From Acidobacteriaceae bacterium (GTDB taxonomy: Bacteria; Acidobacteriota; Terriglobia; Terriglobales; Acidobacteriaceae): a stretch of DNA of 17,890 nucleotides. A program made the translations under genes and the position numbers. The stretch's first letter is position 1. Each line of letters starts with the position of its first letter. Below the pieces are notes generated by a model. It ran no database searches, was not told the DNA's origin, and saw nothing but the letters and a program-made list of their open reading frames with translations. Positions 1 through 7,256 of this stretch are shown here, in pieces. The stretch lies in the NCBI GenBank assembly GCA_003154055.1, contig PMCH01000214.1, forward strand, positions 17,532 to 35,421. The letters run 5' to 3'.

Positions 1-874
1 TTGCCTGTTCGTCCGATGGGAAAGGCCGTCCGTCCCGAGGTGCCAGATACTCCAGCAATTCAATCCCCGGTCCGCTTGCTCCGCGCAATGCGGTGATACG
101 CAGGTGGGCGCCAAACACGTTGTTAAGATGCTCCTGCTCGGTTCCGTAGTTCTCACTCTGTCCGGCCACATGCATGCCCAGCAGGTCGCGGTAGAACTTG
201 ATGCTGGCGTCGGTGTCCCACACCACGATTGCGGTATGGTCGATGCCGAGAAACAGCTTATCGCTGGAATGGGGGCGGTGCCACTTTTCCAAACCCTTGT
301 CTGGAGGAAATTGCAGCACCTCCACTGGGTGCTCATCTGGATCCTTGAAGTAGAACGCCGAGATGCCCGCCGCGTTCTTGTTCCAGTCCGGAAGGCGTTG
401 TGGTCCCGAGGAAGCGTGTTCGACCTTGTTCTGACGCAACCAGGCATAAGCTTTATCCATGTCGCTGACAATGATCGCGATGTGTTGAAACCACCGATCA
501 TTACTGCGTGAATCAACTGGGATCGGGCGACCTTTCGGGGCGAGATACTCGGTGAGTTCGATAAATTCGTCGCCGAGCCTCATTCGTACCACGCGCATCC
601 GCAATCCGAACACACCTTCGAGATGCTCGTAGCTCTCCCCGGCGACTTCGGTGTCCGATACCTTTGCGAACGTGAGGACCTTGGAATAGAACTCCACTGC
701 CCGATCCATGTCGGAGACCGTGATTCCGATGGCGTCTACGCCCTCAACCAGAGCGGGGTTCTGTTGGGCCAGGGCGTACTGGGTGAAGATCTGGGGAACA
801 GCCAGAACCAGCGACCATACCCAGATTGCTAACACACTCTGGTGAAGGCGATTTGGTCGAAAGAGTAGCTTCAT
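1..874 (-). CDS. Exported VOC (glyoxalase/dioxygenase superfamily) protein with repeated VOC modules, 3' end cut by the window
   Basis: Translating the reverse strand from ATG at 874 gives 291 codons without a stop, running off the left edge. Residues 1-36 look like a Sec signal peptide (basic start, hydrophobic run with AIWVWSLVLAV, cleavage after ALA). Three VOC beta-alpha-beta modules are visible: one beginning near VDAIGITVSDMDRAVEFY (about 44), one near WFQHIAIIVSDMD (about 127, closing with HPVEVLQFP), and a third near LGIDHTAIVVWDTDASI (about 215), with a fourth presumably beyond the edge. That makes two VOC domains. The family includes glyoxalases, ring-cleavage dioxygenases and resistance proteins, so no substrate can be named. 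Export is unusual for this fold. The start lies 7 bases after the GMC stop, so the two genes are probably co-transcribed. Confidence 0.85.
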   Translation of the reverse strand, partial: MKLLFRPNRLHQSVLAIWVWSLVLAVPQIFTQYALAQQNPALVEGVDAIGITVSDMDRAVEFYSKVLTFAKVSDTEVAGESYEHLEGVFGLRMRVVRMRLGDEFIELTEYLAPKGRPIPVDSRSNDRWFQHIAIIVSDMDKAYAWLRQNKVEHASSGPQRLPDWNKNAAGISAFYFKDPDEHPVEVLQFPPDKGLEKWHRPHSSDKLFLGIDHTAIVVWDTDASIKFYRDLLGMHVAGQSENYGTEQEHLNNVFGAHLRITALRGASGPGIELLEYLAPRDGRPFPSDEQA

Positions 875-881
875 GTCTCGA

Positions 882-2507
882 TTACCTGCTCACCGCAAGT
901 TCCCGGTCCTGCTGCCGATTCTGTTCGTACGTCGTCTCGGACACTCCCAGGCGTTTCATCAAGTGGTCGCCCACTCGAAGTGCGTTGGCCATGATGGTGA
1001 GCGCCGGATTGACGGCAGCGCTCGATGGGAAGAAACTCCCGTCTACAACGTAGAGGTTGTCGACGTCATGGGCTTTACAGTTCACGTCCAATACCGAAGT
1101 CTTCGGGTCCTGTCCAAAGCGAATGGTGCCGTTCTGATGGGCCACGCCGGCGAGTGGAATCTGTTGTCCCACGTACAGGTTTCGCCCAAACAGCCCTTGA
1201 TGACAGTCATGTCCATGCATGGTGCAGTTCGTCTGCTTCATGACCTGCTTCAGTTTTGACTTGAGCTGCTCGTGTGCCTCCAGGTTGTTGGGTGTGTAAG
1301 TCATTACAATCTTGCCGTCACGACCGATGGTCACCCGATTGTTGGGGTCGGGCAGGTCCTCGGACGTAAGCCAGAAATCGAGCGAGTGCTTGGCCATGAG
1401 TTCCAGCGTGAAGTTCGGGGCGATGGCCGGTGCGCCAGCCTTCAGAGTGATTGCGTCCAGTTTGCCAACGAACGAGATGTGCCCCATGGGGTACTCGAAG
1501 TCTTTCGAACCAAAATAAAAGTCGTTGATTCCCAGCGTCTTTTGAAAAATCGTGGGGTTGGGACACTTTGAAATGGCCATCATTACCGAATTTGTGTGTC
1601 CCATGTAGTGGCGGCCCACAACATCCGAACTGTTGGCAAGTCCGCGTGGATGCTTGTCATTGGCAGAGCGCAGCAGCAGCGCGGCCGAGTTGATCGCGCC
1701 ACAGGAGACGACAACCACATCCGCGGAATACGTCTCCAGGCCGCCGCCGCGTTCCACAACTACGCCTTTCACCTGGCGACCCGATGAATCCGTTTCCAAC
1801 CGCTTCACCAGCGAATTAGTCAGCAGGGTAACGTTGGAATGTTTGATCGCCTCATCGATGCAGACAACTTGCGCGTCGGACTTGGCGCCAAGCAGACAGG
1901 AGAATCCGTCGCAGGTGTTGCAGCGGATGCAGCGGCTCTTGTGCGGATTCTTCTCGTCGAGCATGACGCCGACCGGCACGTGGAAGGGCTTCAGTCCCGA
2001 GCGCGCGAAGTCGTCGGACAGTTGCTGAATGCGTGGCTCATGGCTCACCGCCGGCCATGGATAAGGGGAACCGGCCTCCGGTTCGGTCGGATCTTCTCCG
2101 CGGTTCCCGTGTACCTGATAGAGATTCTCGGCCTGCGTGTAGTACGGCTCCAGCTCGTCATAGCGGATCGGCCATGCTGGTGAGATGCCACCGTGGTGGC
2201 GCAGTTCGCCGAAATCCTCTTTGCGCAGACGAAACAGAGCAGCGCCGTAAAACTTGGTGTTGCCGCCCACGTAATAGTTGGTGTGCGGGTGCAGATCCTT
2301 GCCGTCCTTGTCGAGCCAGGACTCCTTGGTATTGTAGTGGCCGTCCACGTTGACGACCTGAGGGTCCCAGTTTGCTTTTTCGCGAGGAACGTAGTCGCCG
2401 CGCTCAAGAATCAGGATCCGCTTGCCGGATGGCGCCAAGTGGTAGGCGAGCGTTCCGCCGCCCGCACCGGTTCCGATGATGATCACGTCATAGCGATTGT
2501 CGGTCAT
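882..2507 (-). CDS. GMC-family FAD-dependent oxidoreductase (choline/glucose dehydrogenase-like)
   Basis: 541 residues, normal GMC length. The N-terminus has the dinucleotide-binding motif GTGAGGGTLAYHL (12-24) ending in the acidic LILERG (32-37). The C-terminus has the GMC signature VDNLYVVDGSFFPSSAAVNP (482-501), with His457 and Asn500 as likely catalytic pair. A cysteine group at 193-204 (CIRCNTCDGFSC) lies between the FAD and substrate regions. Similar Cys motifs occur in GMC relatives, and some FAD dehydrogenases bind an iron-sulfur cluster there, but cluster binding here is only a possibility. No signal peptide is seen, so it is probably cytoplasmic. It likely oxidises an alcohol, sugar or sterol-like substrate; the substrate is unknown. 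Its ATG overlaps the aquaporin stop (ATGA), indicating translational coupling, and the VOC gene follows 7 bases downstream. Confidence 0.93.
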   Translation of the reverse strand: MTDNRYDVIIIGTGAGGGTLAYHLAPSGKRILILERGDYVPREKANWDPQVVNVDGHYNTKESWLDKDGKDLHPHTNYYVGGNTKFYGAALFRLRKEDFGELRHHGGISPAWPIRYDELEPYYTQAENLYQVHGNRGEDPTEPEAGSPYPWPAVSHEPRIQQLSDDFARSGLKPFHVPVGVMLDEKNPHKSRCIRCNTCDGFSCLLGAKSDAQVVCIDEAIKHSNVTLLTNSLVKRLETDSSGRQVKGVVVERGGGLETYSADVVVVSCGAINSAALLLRSANDKHPRGLANSSDVVGRHYMGHTNSVMMAISKCPNPTIFQKTLGINDFYFGSKDFEYPMGHISFVGKLDAITLKAGAPAIAPNFTLELMAKHSLDFWLTSEDLPDPNNRVTIGRDGKIVMTYTPNNLEAHEQLKSKLKQVMKQTNCTMHGHDCHQGLFGRNLYVGQQIPLAGVAHQNGTIRFGQDPKTSVLDVNCKAHDVDNLYVVDGSFFPSSAAVNPALTIMANALRVGDHLMKRLGVSETTYEQNRQQDRELAVSR

Positions 2508-3394
2508 GATGCGAATCCTCCATTGGCTCCGCAGAAGATGCAGCGCTTACTGTTGTTGTGGTGAAGTTTGCAGCACTTGACGGCGATTGTTCCCGCTCGC
2601 CAGAGGTAGAACTCGGAGGCGGCCAGCATGCCCAGCGGGGACGCGATGAGGTAGACCCAGAATCCGTCCCATATTCCCGAAGGAACCGCAGAGCCGAACG
2701 TCCGGGCGGGATTCATGCTCATTCCTGAGAACGGCGCCTCGATCGTTATATAGGTTGCGACTAGGAGTCCCGCGAAGACTCCGGTGTAGCCGGAGAGCCG
2801 GTGATGGTTCGAGAAATACAGCACAGCCGACATCATTCCCGCCGCAATCACGAATTCAGCCAGCAGCGCTACCCACGGTCCTTGCGGACCGGGAGTTGTG
2901 ACCACGTAGCGCACAGCGGGGTCAGACACCTGGCGGCCAAGGAACTCTGCCACCAGAAAAACGCCCACCGCCGCCCCCGTGAACTGCGCGGCAATATAGA
3001 AGACAGCGTCCCAGGCCTTGATTTTGCCCAAGCGAAGAAAAGTGAACGTCACTGAAGGGTTGATGTGCGCGCCTGACTGCTTCCCCCAAGGGGAATAAAT
3101 AATGGCAATTGCAGTCAGTCCCATCGAGATTCCCATCAGAAGGCGCCGCAACAGGGCTGACATGATCGACTGATGGACGGGAGAGTGCGGAAGTTCATAC
3201 AGAGCACCAAAAACGCAAGCTGACACCATGAAGGCACCGAGCAATCCCGCTTCCATCAGATATTCCGGCCAGTGACTCTTCAAAGATGCCAATGCGCCCA
3301 GTTTGGGCGGCGACTGAGGTGCCAAGAGATGCGGCACGGGCTTTGGCGCTTGGTTCAACGCGTCGACTACCGGGATTTGCTCGATGCTGTTCAT
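2504..3394 (-). CDS. Aquaporin / MIP-family channel with a Cys/His-rich C-terminal tail
   Basis: 296 residues with about six hydrophobic helices from residue 45 to 270. The two half-helix motifs are HINPSVT (first, NPS instead of NPA) and SMNPARTF (second, canonical NPA followed by the pore Arg). This marks a water or small neutral-solute channel (water, glycerol, other polyols) of the inner membrane; selectivity cannot be decided from motifs alone. The N-terminus has a Pro-rich cytoplasmic extension of about 40 residues. The C-terminal tail carries CCKLHH followed by CIFC, which resembles a metal-binding or redox patch. The gene lies downstream of a cupin gene (83-base gap) and overlaps the GMC oxidoreductase start by four bases, so substrate uptake and oxidation may be linked. 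Start is ATG at 3394 with a weak ribosome-binding site. Confidence 0.93.
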   Translation of the reverse strand: MNSIEQIPVVDALNQAPKPVPHLLAPQSPPKLGALASLKSHWPEYLMEAGLLGAFMVSACVFGALYELPHSPVHQSIMSALLRRLLMGISMGLTAIAIIYSPWGKQSGAHINPSVTFTFLRLGKIKAWDAVFYIAAQFTGAAVGVFLVAEFLGRQVSDPAVRYVVTTPGPQGPWVALLAEFVIAAGMMSAVLYFSNHHRLSGYTGVFAGLLVATYITIEAPFSGMSMNPARTFGSAVPSGIWDGFWVYLIASPLGMLAASEFYLWRAGTIAVKCCKLHHNNSKRCIFCGANGGFAS

Positions 3395-3477
3395 GGAATC
3401 TGCGTGGTGTGATTCCGAGATCGAAGGGAAGTGACACAGAAATTCTTGGCCGTCAACGGAAAGGGAGCTTGCGATTT

Positions 3478-3909
3478 CTAGGACTGGTTCTTAATCTCTA
3501 CGCTCACAACTCGAATTTCGGTTTTCCCTACATTCTCTACCGAGTGAGGTGGAAGGGGCGGCGACCAATGAGTGGATGGGGGCGGGGACTGGGTCTGGGG
3601 TGGCGTGGTCCTTGTGTCCAAGAGAATTCTCCCTTCCGGATCGCGCCTGACAAAATCGCCTGCGCTCAAGAGGTAGAGCACGCTCGGCCAGCAATGAGTG
3701 TGTACGGGCGTCGTTCTGCCAACTGGAATCCGCACATCGAGAACGCGGACGCATTCGTTCTCGAACAATAGTGTGTGATATTCGGGCGCGGCAATTAGCG
3801 CGTCGAGATCCTCCGAGCAAGGCCACGACCGCTGCCCGCAGCTAGTCTGCTCAACGCTCGACAGATCCTTCGGCAATATTTCTGCGGTCTTCAGTTTTTC
3901 TGACTCCAA
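3478..3909 (-). CDS. Small cupin-domain protein
   Basis: 143 residues. The cupin core runs from about residue 42 (EYHTLLFENECVRVLDVRIP) through TTPVHTHCWPSVLYLL, whose two His residues fit cupin motif 1, to a second half with PLPPHSVENVG and a closing strand RVVSVEIK. Residues 101-122 are rich in Pro, Thr and Ser and form a linker within the barrel. No signal peptide is present. Function is unknown; such single-domain cupins may be metal-dependent enzymes or sugar/small-molecule binders. The only usable start is TTG at 3909, because an in-frame stop lies just upstream; a GGAGG sits 11 bases before it, rather far. It is the first gene of the leftward cupin-aquaporin-GMC-VOC run and is divergent from the DM13 gene. 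Confidence 0.8.
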   Translation of the reverse strand: MESEKLKTAEILPKDLSSVEQTSCGQRSWPCSEDLDALIAAPEYHTLLFENECVRVLDVRIPVGRTTPVHTHCWPSVLYLLSAGDFVRRDPEGRILLDTRTTPPQTQSPPPSTHWSPPLPPHSVENVGKTEIRVVSVEIKNQS

Positions 3910-4090
3910 GTTTTAGCGAGCCTCCGCAATCATGCTTCCCAGTCCATGGGATGCCGTCGCAACCTTAGGGTGACAAGCCTTCCAGATCGCGCACGAGGAC
4001 AGGCCTTTGAAACCTTCGTGACACTTCTGAATCCCACTGCCACGTGAGCAGCTCGGCACGGCACATGAGCCCACATCGAATCGGGTTCGC

Positions 4091-4106
4091 GAATCGTTAA
4101 CGATTC
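4091..4106. promoter_or_regulatory. Perfect 16-bp palindrome in the divergent intergenic region
   Basis: The sequence GAATCGTTAACGATTC is its own reverse complement over all 16 bases. It lies 55 bases before the DM13 start and 182 bases before the leftward cupin start, between divergent genes. This is the placement expected of a dimeric repressor or activator site. The regulator is unknown. Confidence 0.5.
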
Positions 4107-4117
4107 ATCGCCCACCG

Positions 4118-4133
4118 CGTGAGCAGGCTCACG
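4118..4133. promoter_or_regulatory. Second inverted repeat, 7-2-7
   Basis: CGTGAGC, two bases, GCTCACG. It starts 11 bases after the 16-bp palindrome and ends 27 bases before the DM13 start. The core CGTGAGCAG also occurs at about 4043, suggesting a partial repeated site. It is a candidate operator overlapping the likely promoter/leader of the rightward operon; it could also form a small RNA hairpin. Confidence 0.4.
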
Positions 4134-4160
4134 AATCAATCTTCAAGCACGAGGTAAAGG

Positions 4161-4568
4161 ATGAACATGAATAAGGCAATGCAATTTCTCCTCCGTGGAC
4201 TGCTGATGGCGACTATGTTGTTCGCCGTCTCGGCGGTTGCTCAAGACGCGCACACTACTGGCCAGTTCCAGGGTCCGAAGGCCAACAAGGGGCACGTCAC
4301 TCACAGCACGCGCGATGGCAAAAGTGTCCTGACATTGTCAGACGATTTCGTCGTTCCTGATACTCCGGATCCGCACTGGCAGCTGGTGGACTCCGATGGC
4401 AACGTCTACCTGGTCGACAAGCTGAAGACGAAGGCCTTCATAGGCGACAAGTACAAGAAGGAAATCGTCGTGCCCGGCTACGTGAAGAACGTAAAGAAGG
4501 TAGTGATCTGGTGCGCCTGGGCGGAAGCAAATCTGGGCGAGGCAAGCTTTAGCTCGCCTGTCATGTAG
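4161..4568 (+). CDS. Exported DM13-domain protein
   Basis: 135 residues. Residues 1-27 are a clear signal peptide (cleavage after AVA). The mature part fits the DM13 fold: a Gly-containing opening (GQFQGPKANKGHVT), LTLSDDFVVPDTPDPHWQLV, then VPGYVKNVKKVVIWCAWAEANLGEASF, with the family's conserved WC (Cys118) near the end. DM13 domains are proposed to act in extracellular or periplasmic electron transfer through that Cys; this is family-level inference. Start ATG 4161 is preceded by GAGG at 4151-4154 with 6-base spacing; a second ATG at 4167 is less well placed. It is the first gene of a three-gene run for exported proteins, after a palindrome-rich promoter region. Confidence 0.85.
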   Translation: MNMNKAMQFLLRGLLMATMLFAVSAVAQDAHTTGQFQGPKANKGHVTHSTRDGKSVLTLSDDFVVPDTPDPHWQLVDSDGNVYLVDKLKTKAFIGDKYKKEIVVPGYVKNVKKVVIWCAWAEANLGEASFSSPVM

Positions 4569-4585
4569 GGGCGATCAACCGAGGA

Positions 4586-4617
4586 GCGCGAACGGATTCG
4601 AACCTGGACGTTCGCGC
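4586..4617. other. Intercistronic inverted repeat, 9-bp perfect stem
   Basis: GCGCGAACG at 4586-4594 pairs perfectly with CGTTCGCGC at 4609-4617 around a 14-base loop. It lies between the DM13 stop and the HbpS-cupin ribosome-binding site. There is no T-run after it, so a full rho-independent terminator is unlikely. An mRNA-stability or attenuating hairpin within the operon fits better. Confidence 0.45.
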
Positions 4618-4648
4618 CCTTCAACCCTCAAAGAGAGGTAAGGAGCCC

Positions 4649-5545
4649 ATGAACACTCAAGCGAAATTGACTCGTTGCGCAGGCTTCGCGGCTGTGGTTC
4701 TGTGTCTTGCGAGCCTCGCGAATGCCCAGACTGTCGAGAAGAAGACGCTCACCTTGCAGGGAGCGGAACAGGTTATTGCCGCCGCGAAGGCCGAGGCGCA
4801 AAAGCTACAGGCGCCAGGCGGCGTCATTGCTGTAGTTGACGATGGCGGAAATTTGATGGCCCTCGAACGGCTGGATGGCACGTTCTCCGCGGGTGCGAAC
4901 ATCTCCATCGGCAAAGCCAAGACCGCCGTCATGTTTAAGAAGCCCACACGCTTTTTCGAAGAGTTGATCAACTCCAGCGGCAAAGGCCGTACGGTGATGA
5001 CGGCGCTCGAAAACTTCACTCCGCTGATCGGGGGGATCCCCATTGTCGCAGATGGCCAGATCGTAGGCGGTGTGGGCGTGAGCGGCGCAGCCAGCGCCGA
5101 CCAGGATGAGAAGCTCGCCATTGCAGGCTCGAACGCCTTCGCATCAGAGACAGCCATGGGCGGCGATCCTGTGCCCGTCGTGTCCTATTGGGAGAAAAGC
5201 AAAGTCGACGAAGCCTTCTCCAAGGGTGCGGTGTTGTTCGACGCGAGCGATGGCCGTAACTACATGGTCCACGCCAGCCGTCGTGAGAAGCCCGGGCAGG
5301 CCGAGATCCATACGAAAGATGCGGACGTGATCTATGTACTGCAAGGCGCGGCGACATTCATCACCGGGGGCGAGGCGATTGACGCCAAGACCACGGCGCC
5401 GGATGAGGTACGCGGTGTCAGCATCCGTAACGGGCAAACCCGGCAGATTGCGAAGGGCGACGTCATTATCGTGCCCCACGGCGTGCCGCACCAGTTTCTG
5501 GAAGTAACCGATCCGTTCCTCTACTACGTTGTGAAGGTTCGCTAA
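4649..5545 (+). CDS. Exported HbpS/GlcG-like domain fused to a C-terminal cupin
   Basis: 298 residues. A signal peptide covers 1-26 (cleavage after ANA). Residues 32-165 match the GlcG/HbpS fold: TLTLQGAEQVIAAAKAEA, VIAVVDDGGNLMALERLDG, ISIGKAKTA, then IPIVADGQIVGGVGVSGA. In Streptomyces HbpS this fold binds haem and works with a sensor kinase; other members are uncharacterised. Residues about 190-298 form a cupin with EIHTKDADVIYVLQGAATFITGG and GDVIIVPHGVPHQF (His221, His277, His281 as possible metal ligands). The two domains on one exported chain suggest a periplasmic binding or enzymatic protein; activity is unknown. A good ribosome-binding site AGGAG (4641-4645) precedes the ATG. The SMP-30-like gene follows 13 bases after its stop. 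Confidence 0.87.
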   Translation: MNTQAKLTRCAGFAAVVLCLASLANAQTVEKKTLTLQGAEQVIAAAKAEAQKLQAPGGVIAVVDDGGNLMALERLDGTFSAGANISIGKAKTAVMFKKPTRFFEELINSSGKGRTVMTALENFTPLIGGIPIVADGQIVGGVGVSGAASADQDEKLAIAGSNAFASETAMGGDPVPVVSYWEKSKVDEAFSKGAVLFDASDGRNYMVHASRREKPGQAEIHTKDADVIYVLQGAATFITGGEAIDAKTTAPDEVRGVSIRNGQTRQIAKGDVIIVPHGVPHQFLEVTDPFLYYVVKVR

Positions 5546-5558
5546 GCGAGAGAGGAAC

Positions 5559-7202
5559 ATGAACACACGACTGCATATGCGGAGTGTTTTGCCAGCGCTG
5601 GGTTTGCTTCTGTTGTTCTCCCTGGTAAGGGCGGGCGCACAGACGACGCAAGACCCTCCCGTGGGTCGTCCGGACGCAGTGATCGACCTGGCTTCCCACG
5701 AAGGAGTGCAACTGGTGAGCGGCCAGTGGCGCTACCACGACGTGAAAATCGAGGACGCCGACTCGCGTGCTGTGGGTCCCGACCTAAAACCGAGCGGTGC
5801 ACCGATCCGGACGTACGATTACATGCCTCACGCGGGTCCCGCAAACTTCGACGATTCTCAATGGGAAGCCATCGATGCCGCGACTCTTGACCAGCGGCGT
5901 TCCACTGCCAAGGTCTGTTTCAACTGGTACCGCATCAACGTCACTATTCCCGAAAAGGTCGGAAACTTCAGCACCGCAGGTTCGACAATCGCTTTTGAGA
6001 TCGTGATCGACGACTATGCTGAGGTCTGGGTAAACGGCAAGATGCCACGGGTCCTGGGTCAGCTTGGCGGGCCCGTGATCAAAGGATTCAACGCTCCCAA
6101 TCGCGTGATCATTACCAGGGACGCCCAACCAGGGCAGCACATTCAGCTTGCCGTCTTTGGGATCAATGGCCCGATCTCCTACAGCCCGCAGAACTTCATC
6201 TGGATCAAGTCGGCAACACTCGATTTCTACAAGTCACCCAAAGTTGCGATCAGCGAGAGTCTCGCACAGGTCACCAGGAAGGATCCGGCACTGGACGAGA
6301 TCGTTTCGACCGGCGCAAAGATCGAGAAGCTTGCTGGAGGATTCCTGTTTACCGAAGGGCCTATCTGGGTACCGCGCACCGAAGAAACCGACGGGTACCT
6401 TCTTTTCAGTGATCCCAACAACAACCTGATCTACCGTTGGATACAAGACGGGCAGCTGTCGATCTTCATGACCAAGAGCGGTTACCGCGGCATGGACATC
6501 GGCGAGTACGGTCAACCCGGTTCCAATGGGCTCACGCTCGACAAGCAGGGAAGGCTCACAATCAACCAGCATGGCAACCGGCGCGTGGTTCGTATGGAGA
6601 AGAACGGCCAGTTCACAGTACTGGCTGACCGGTATGAAGGAAAGCGGCTCAATAGCCCCAACGATCTCGTCTACAAGTCGGATGGGGCGCTGTATTTCAC
6701 TGATCCGCCGTTTGGACTTCCGAAGTTCTTCGATGACCCACGGAAAGAGTTGTCCTACAGCGGAGTGTTTCGCGTGTCTCCCGACGGGAAGAACGTCGAG
6801 CTGCTGACGAAAGAACTGAGTGGCCCGAATGGGCTCGCATTTTCACCGGATGAGAAGTACTTCTACGTGGACAATTGGGACGAGAAGAAGAAGATCATAG
6901 TGCGGTACGAAGTGAACACCGACGGAACGTTGTCGAACGGCAAAGTCTTCTTCGATATGACGTCGGCAGACGGCGAGGACGCCCTCGACGGGATGAAGAT
7001 CGATCAGAAGGGCAATCTCTACGTGTCAGGACCCGGTGGTTTATGGATCATCTCGCCAGAGGGCAAGCACCTGGGCACGATTGTCGGCCCGGAGCATCCA
7101 CATAACTTCGCATGGGGCGACGACGACGGCAAGACCCTCTATCTTTGCGCGAAGACCGGTTTATACCGAATTCGGCTGGACATTCCGGGTATTCGGCCGT
7201 GA
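5559..7202 (+). CDS. Exported SMP-30/gluconolactonase-like protein with N-terminal jelly-roll-like domain
   Basis: 547 residues. A signal peptide covers 1-27 (cleavage after AGA). Residues about 45-225 look like a galactose-binding-type beta-sandwich: WRYHDVKIED, FDDSQWEAID, FNWYRINVTIPEKV, YAEVWVNGKMP. That arrangement is known from accessory domains of glycoside hydrolases. Residues about 255-545 form the six-bladed SMP-30/gluconolactonase propeller, with the expected metal-site motifs FTEGPIW (Glu266), NSPNDL (365-370), SGPNGLAFS (Asn424) and ALDGMKID (Asp477). It probably hydrolyses a sugar lactone or related ester outside the cytoplasm, with the N-terminal domain binding carbohydrate; the substrate is inferred only at family level. 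AGAGAGG precedes the ATG by a short spacer, and the gene follows the HbpS-cupin gene closely. Confidence 0.9.
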   Translation: MNTRLHMRSVLPALGLLLLFSLVRAGAQTTQDPPVGRPDAVIDLASHEGVQLVSGQWRYHDVKIEDADSRAVGPDLKPSGAPIRTYDYMPHAGPANFDDSQWEAIDAATLDQRRSTAKVCFNWYRINVTIPEKVGNFSTAGSTIAFEIVIDDYAEVWVNGKMPRVLGQLGGPVIKGFNAPNRVIITRDAQPGQHIQLAVFGINGPISYSPQNFIWIKSATLDFYKSPKVAISESLAQVTRKDPALDEIVSTGAKIEKLAGGFLFTEGPIWVPRTEETDGYLLFSDPNNNLIYRWIQDGQLSIFMTKSGYRGMDIGEYGQPGSNGLTLDKQGRLTINQHGNRRVVRMEKNGQFTVLADRYEGKRLNSPNDLVYKSDGALYFTDPPFGLPKFFDDPRKELSYSGVFRVSPDGKNVELLTKELSGPNGLAFSPDEKYFYVDNWDEKKKIIVRYEVNTDGTLSNGKVFFDMTSADGEDALDGMKIDQKGNLYVSGPGGLWIISPEGKHLGTIVGPEHPHNFAWGDDDGKTLYLCAKTGLYRIRLDIPGIRP

Positions 7203-7256
7203 GTCGACCCCGGTCTTACTGTAGTAGGGAAAGATTGTCACCTTTTTGGAGTTGCT

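Noticed and set aside
3930..4139. 69-codon minus-strand frame
   Set aside because: It lies across the palindromic intergenic region, has no domain-like pattern and no ribosome-binding site.
4580..4620. tRNA T-arm-like sequence on the minus strand (GGTTCGAATCC)
   Set aside because: The TpsiC-like loop is not flanked by a 5-bp T stem, and no anticodon or acceptor arm follows. The match is part of the simple 9-bp hairpin.
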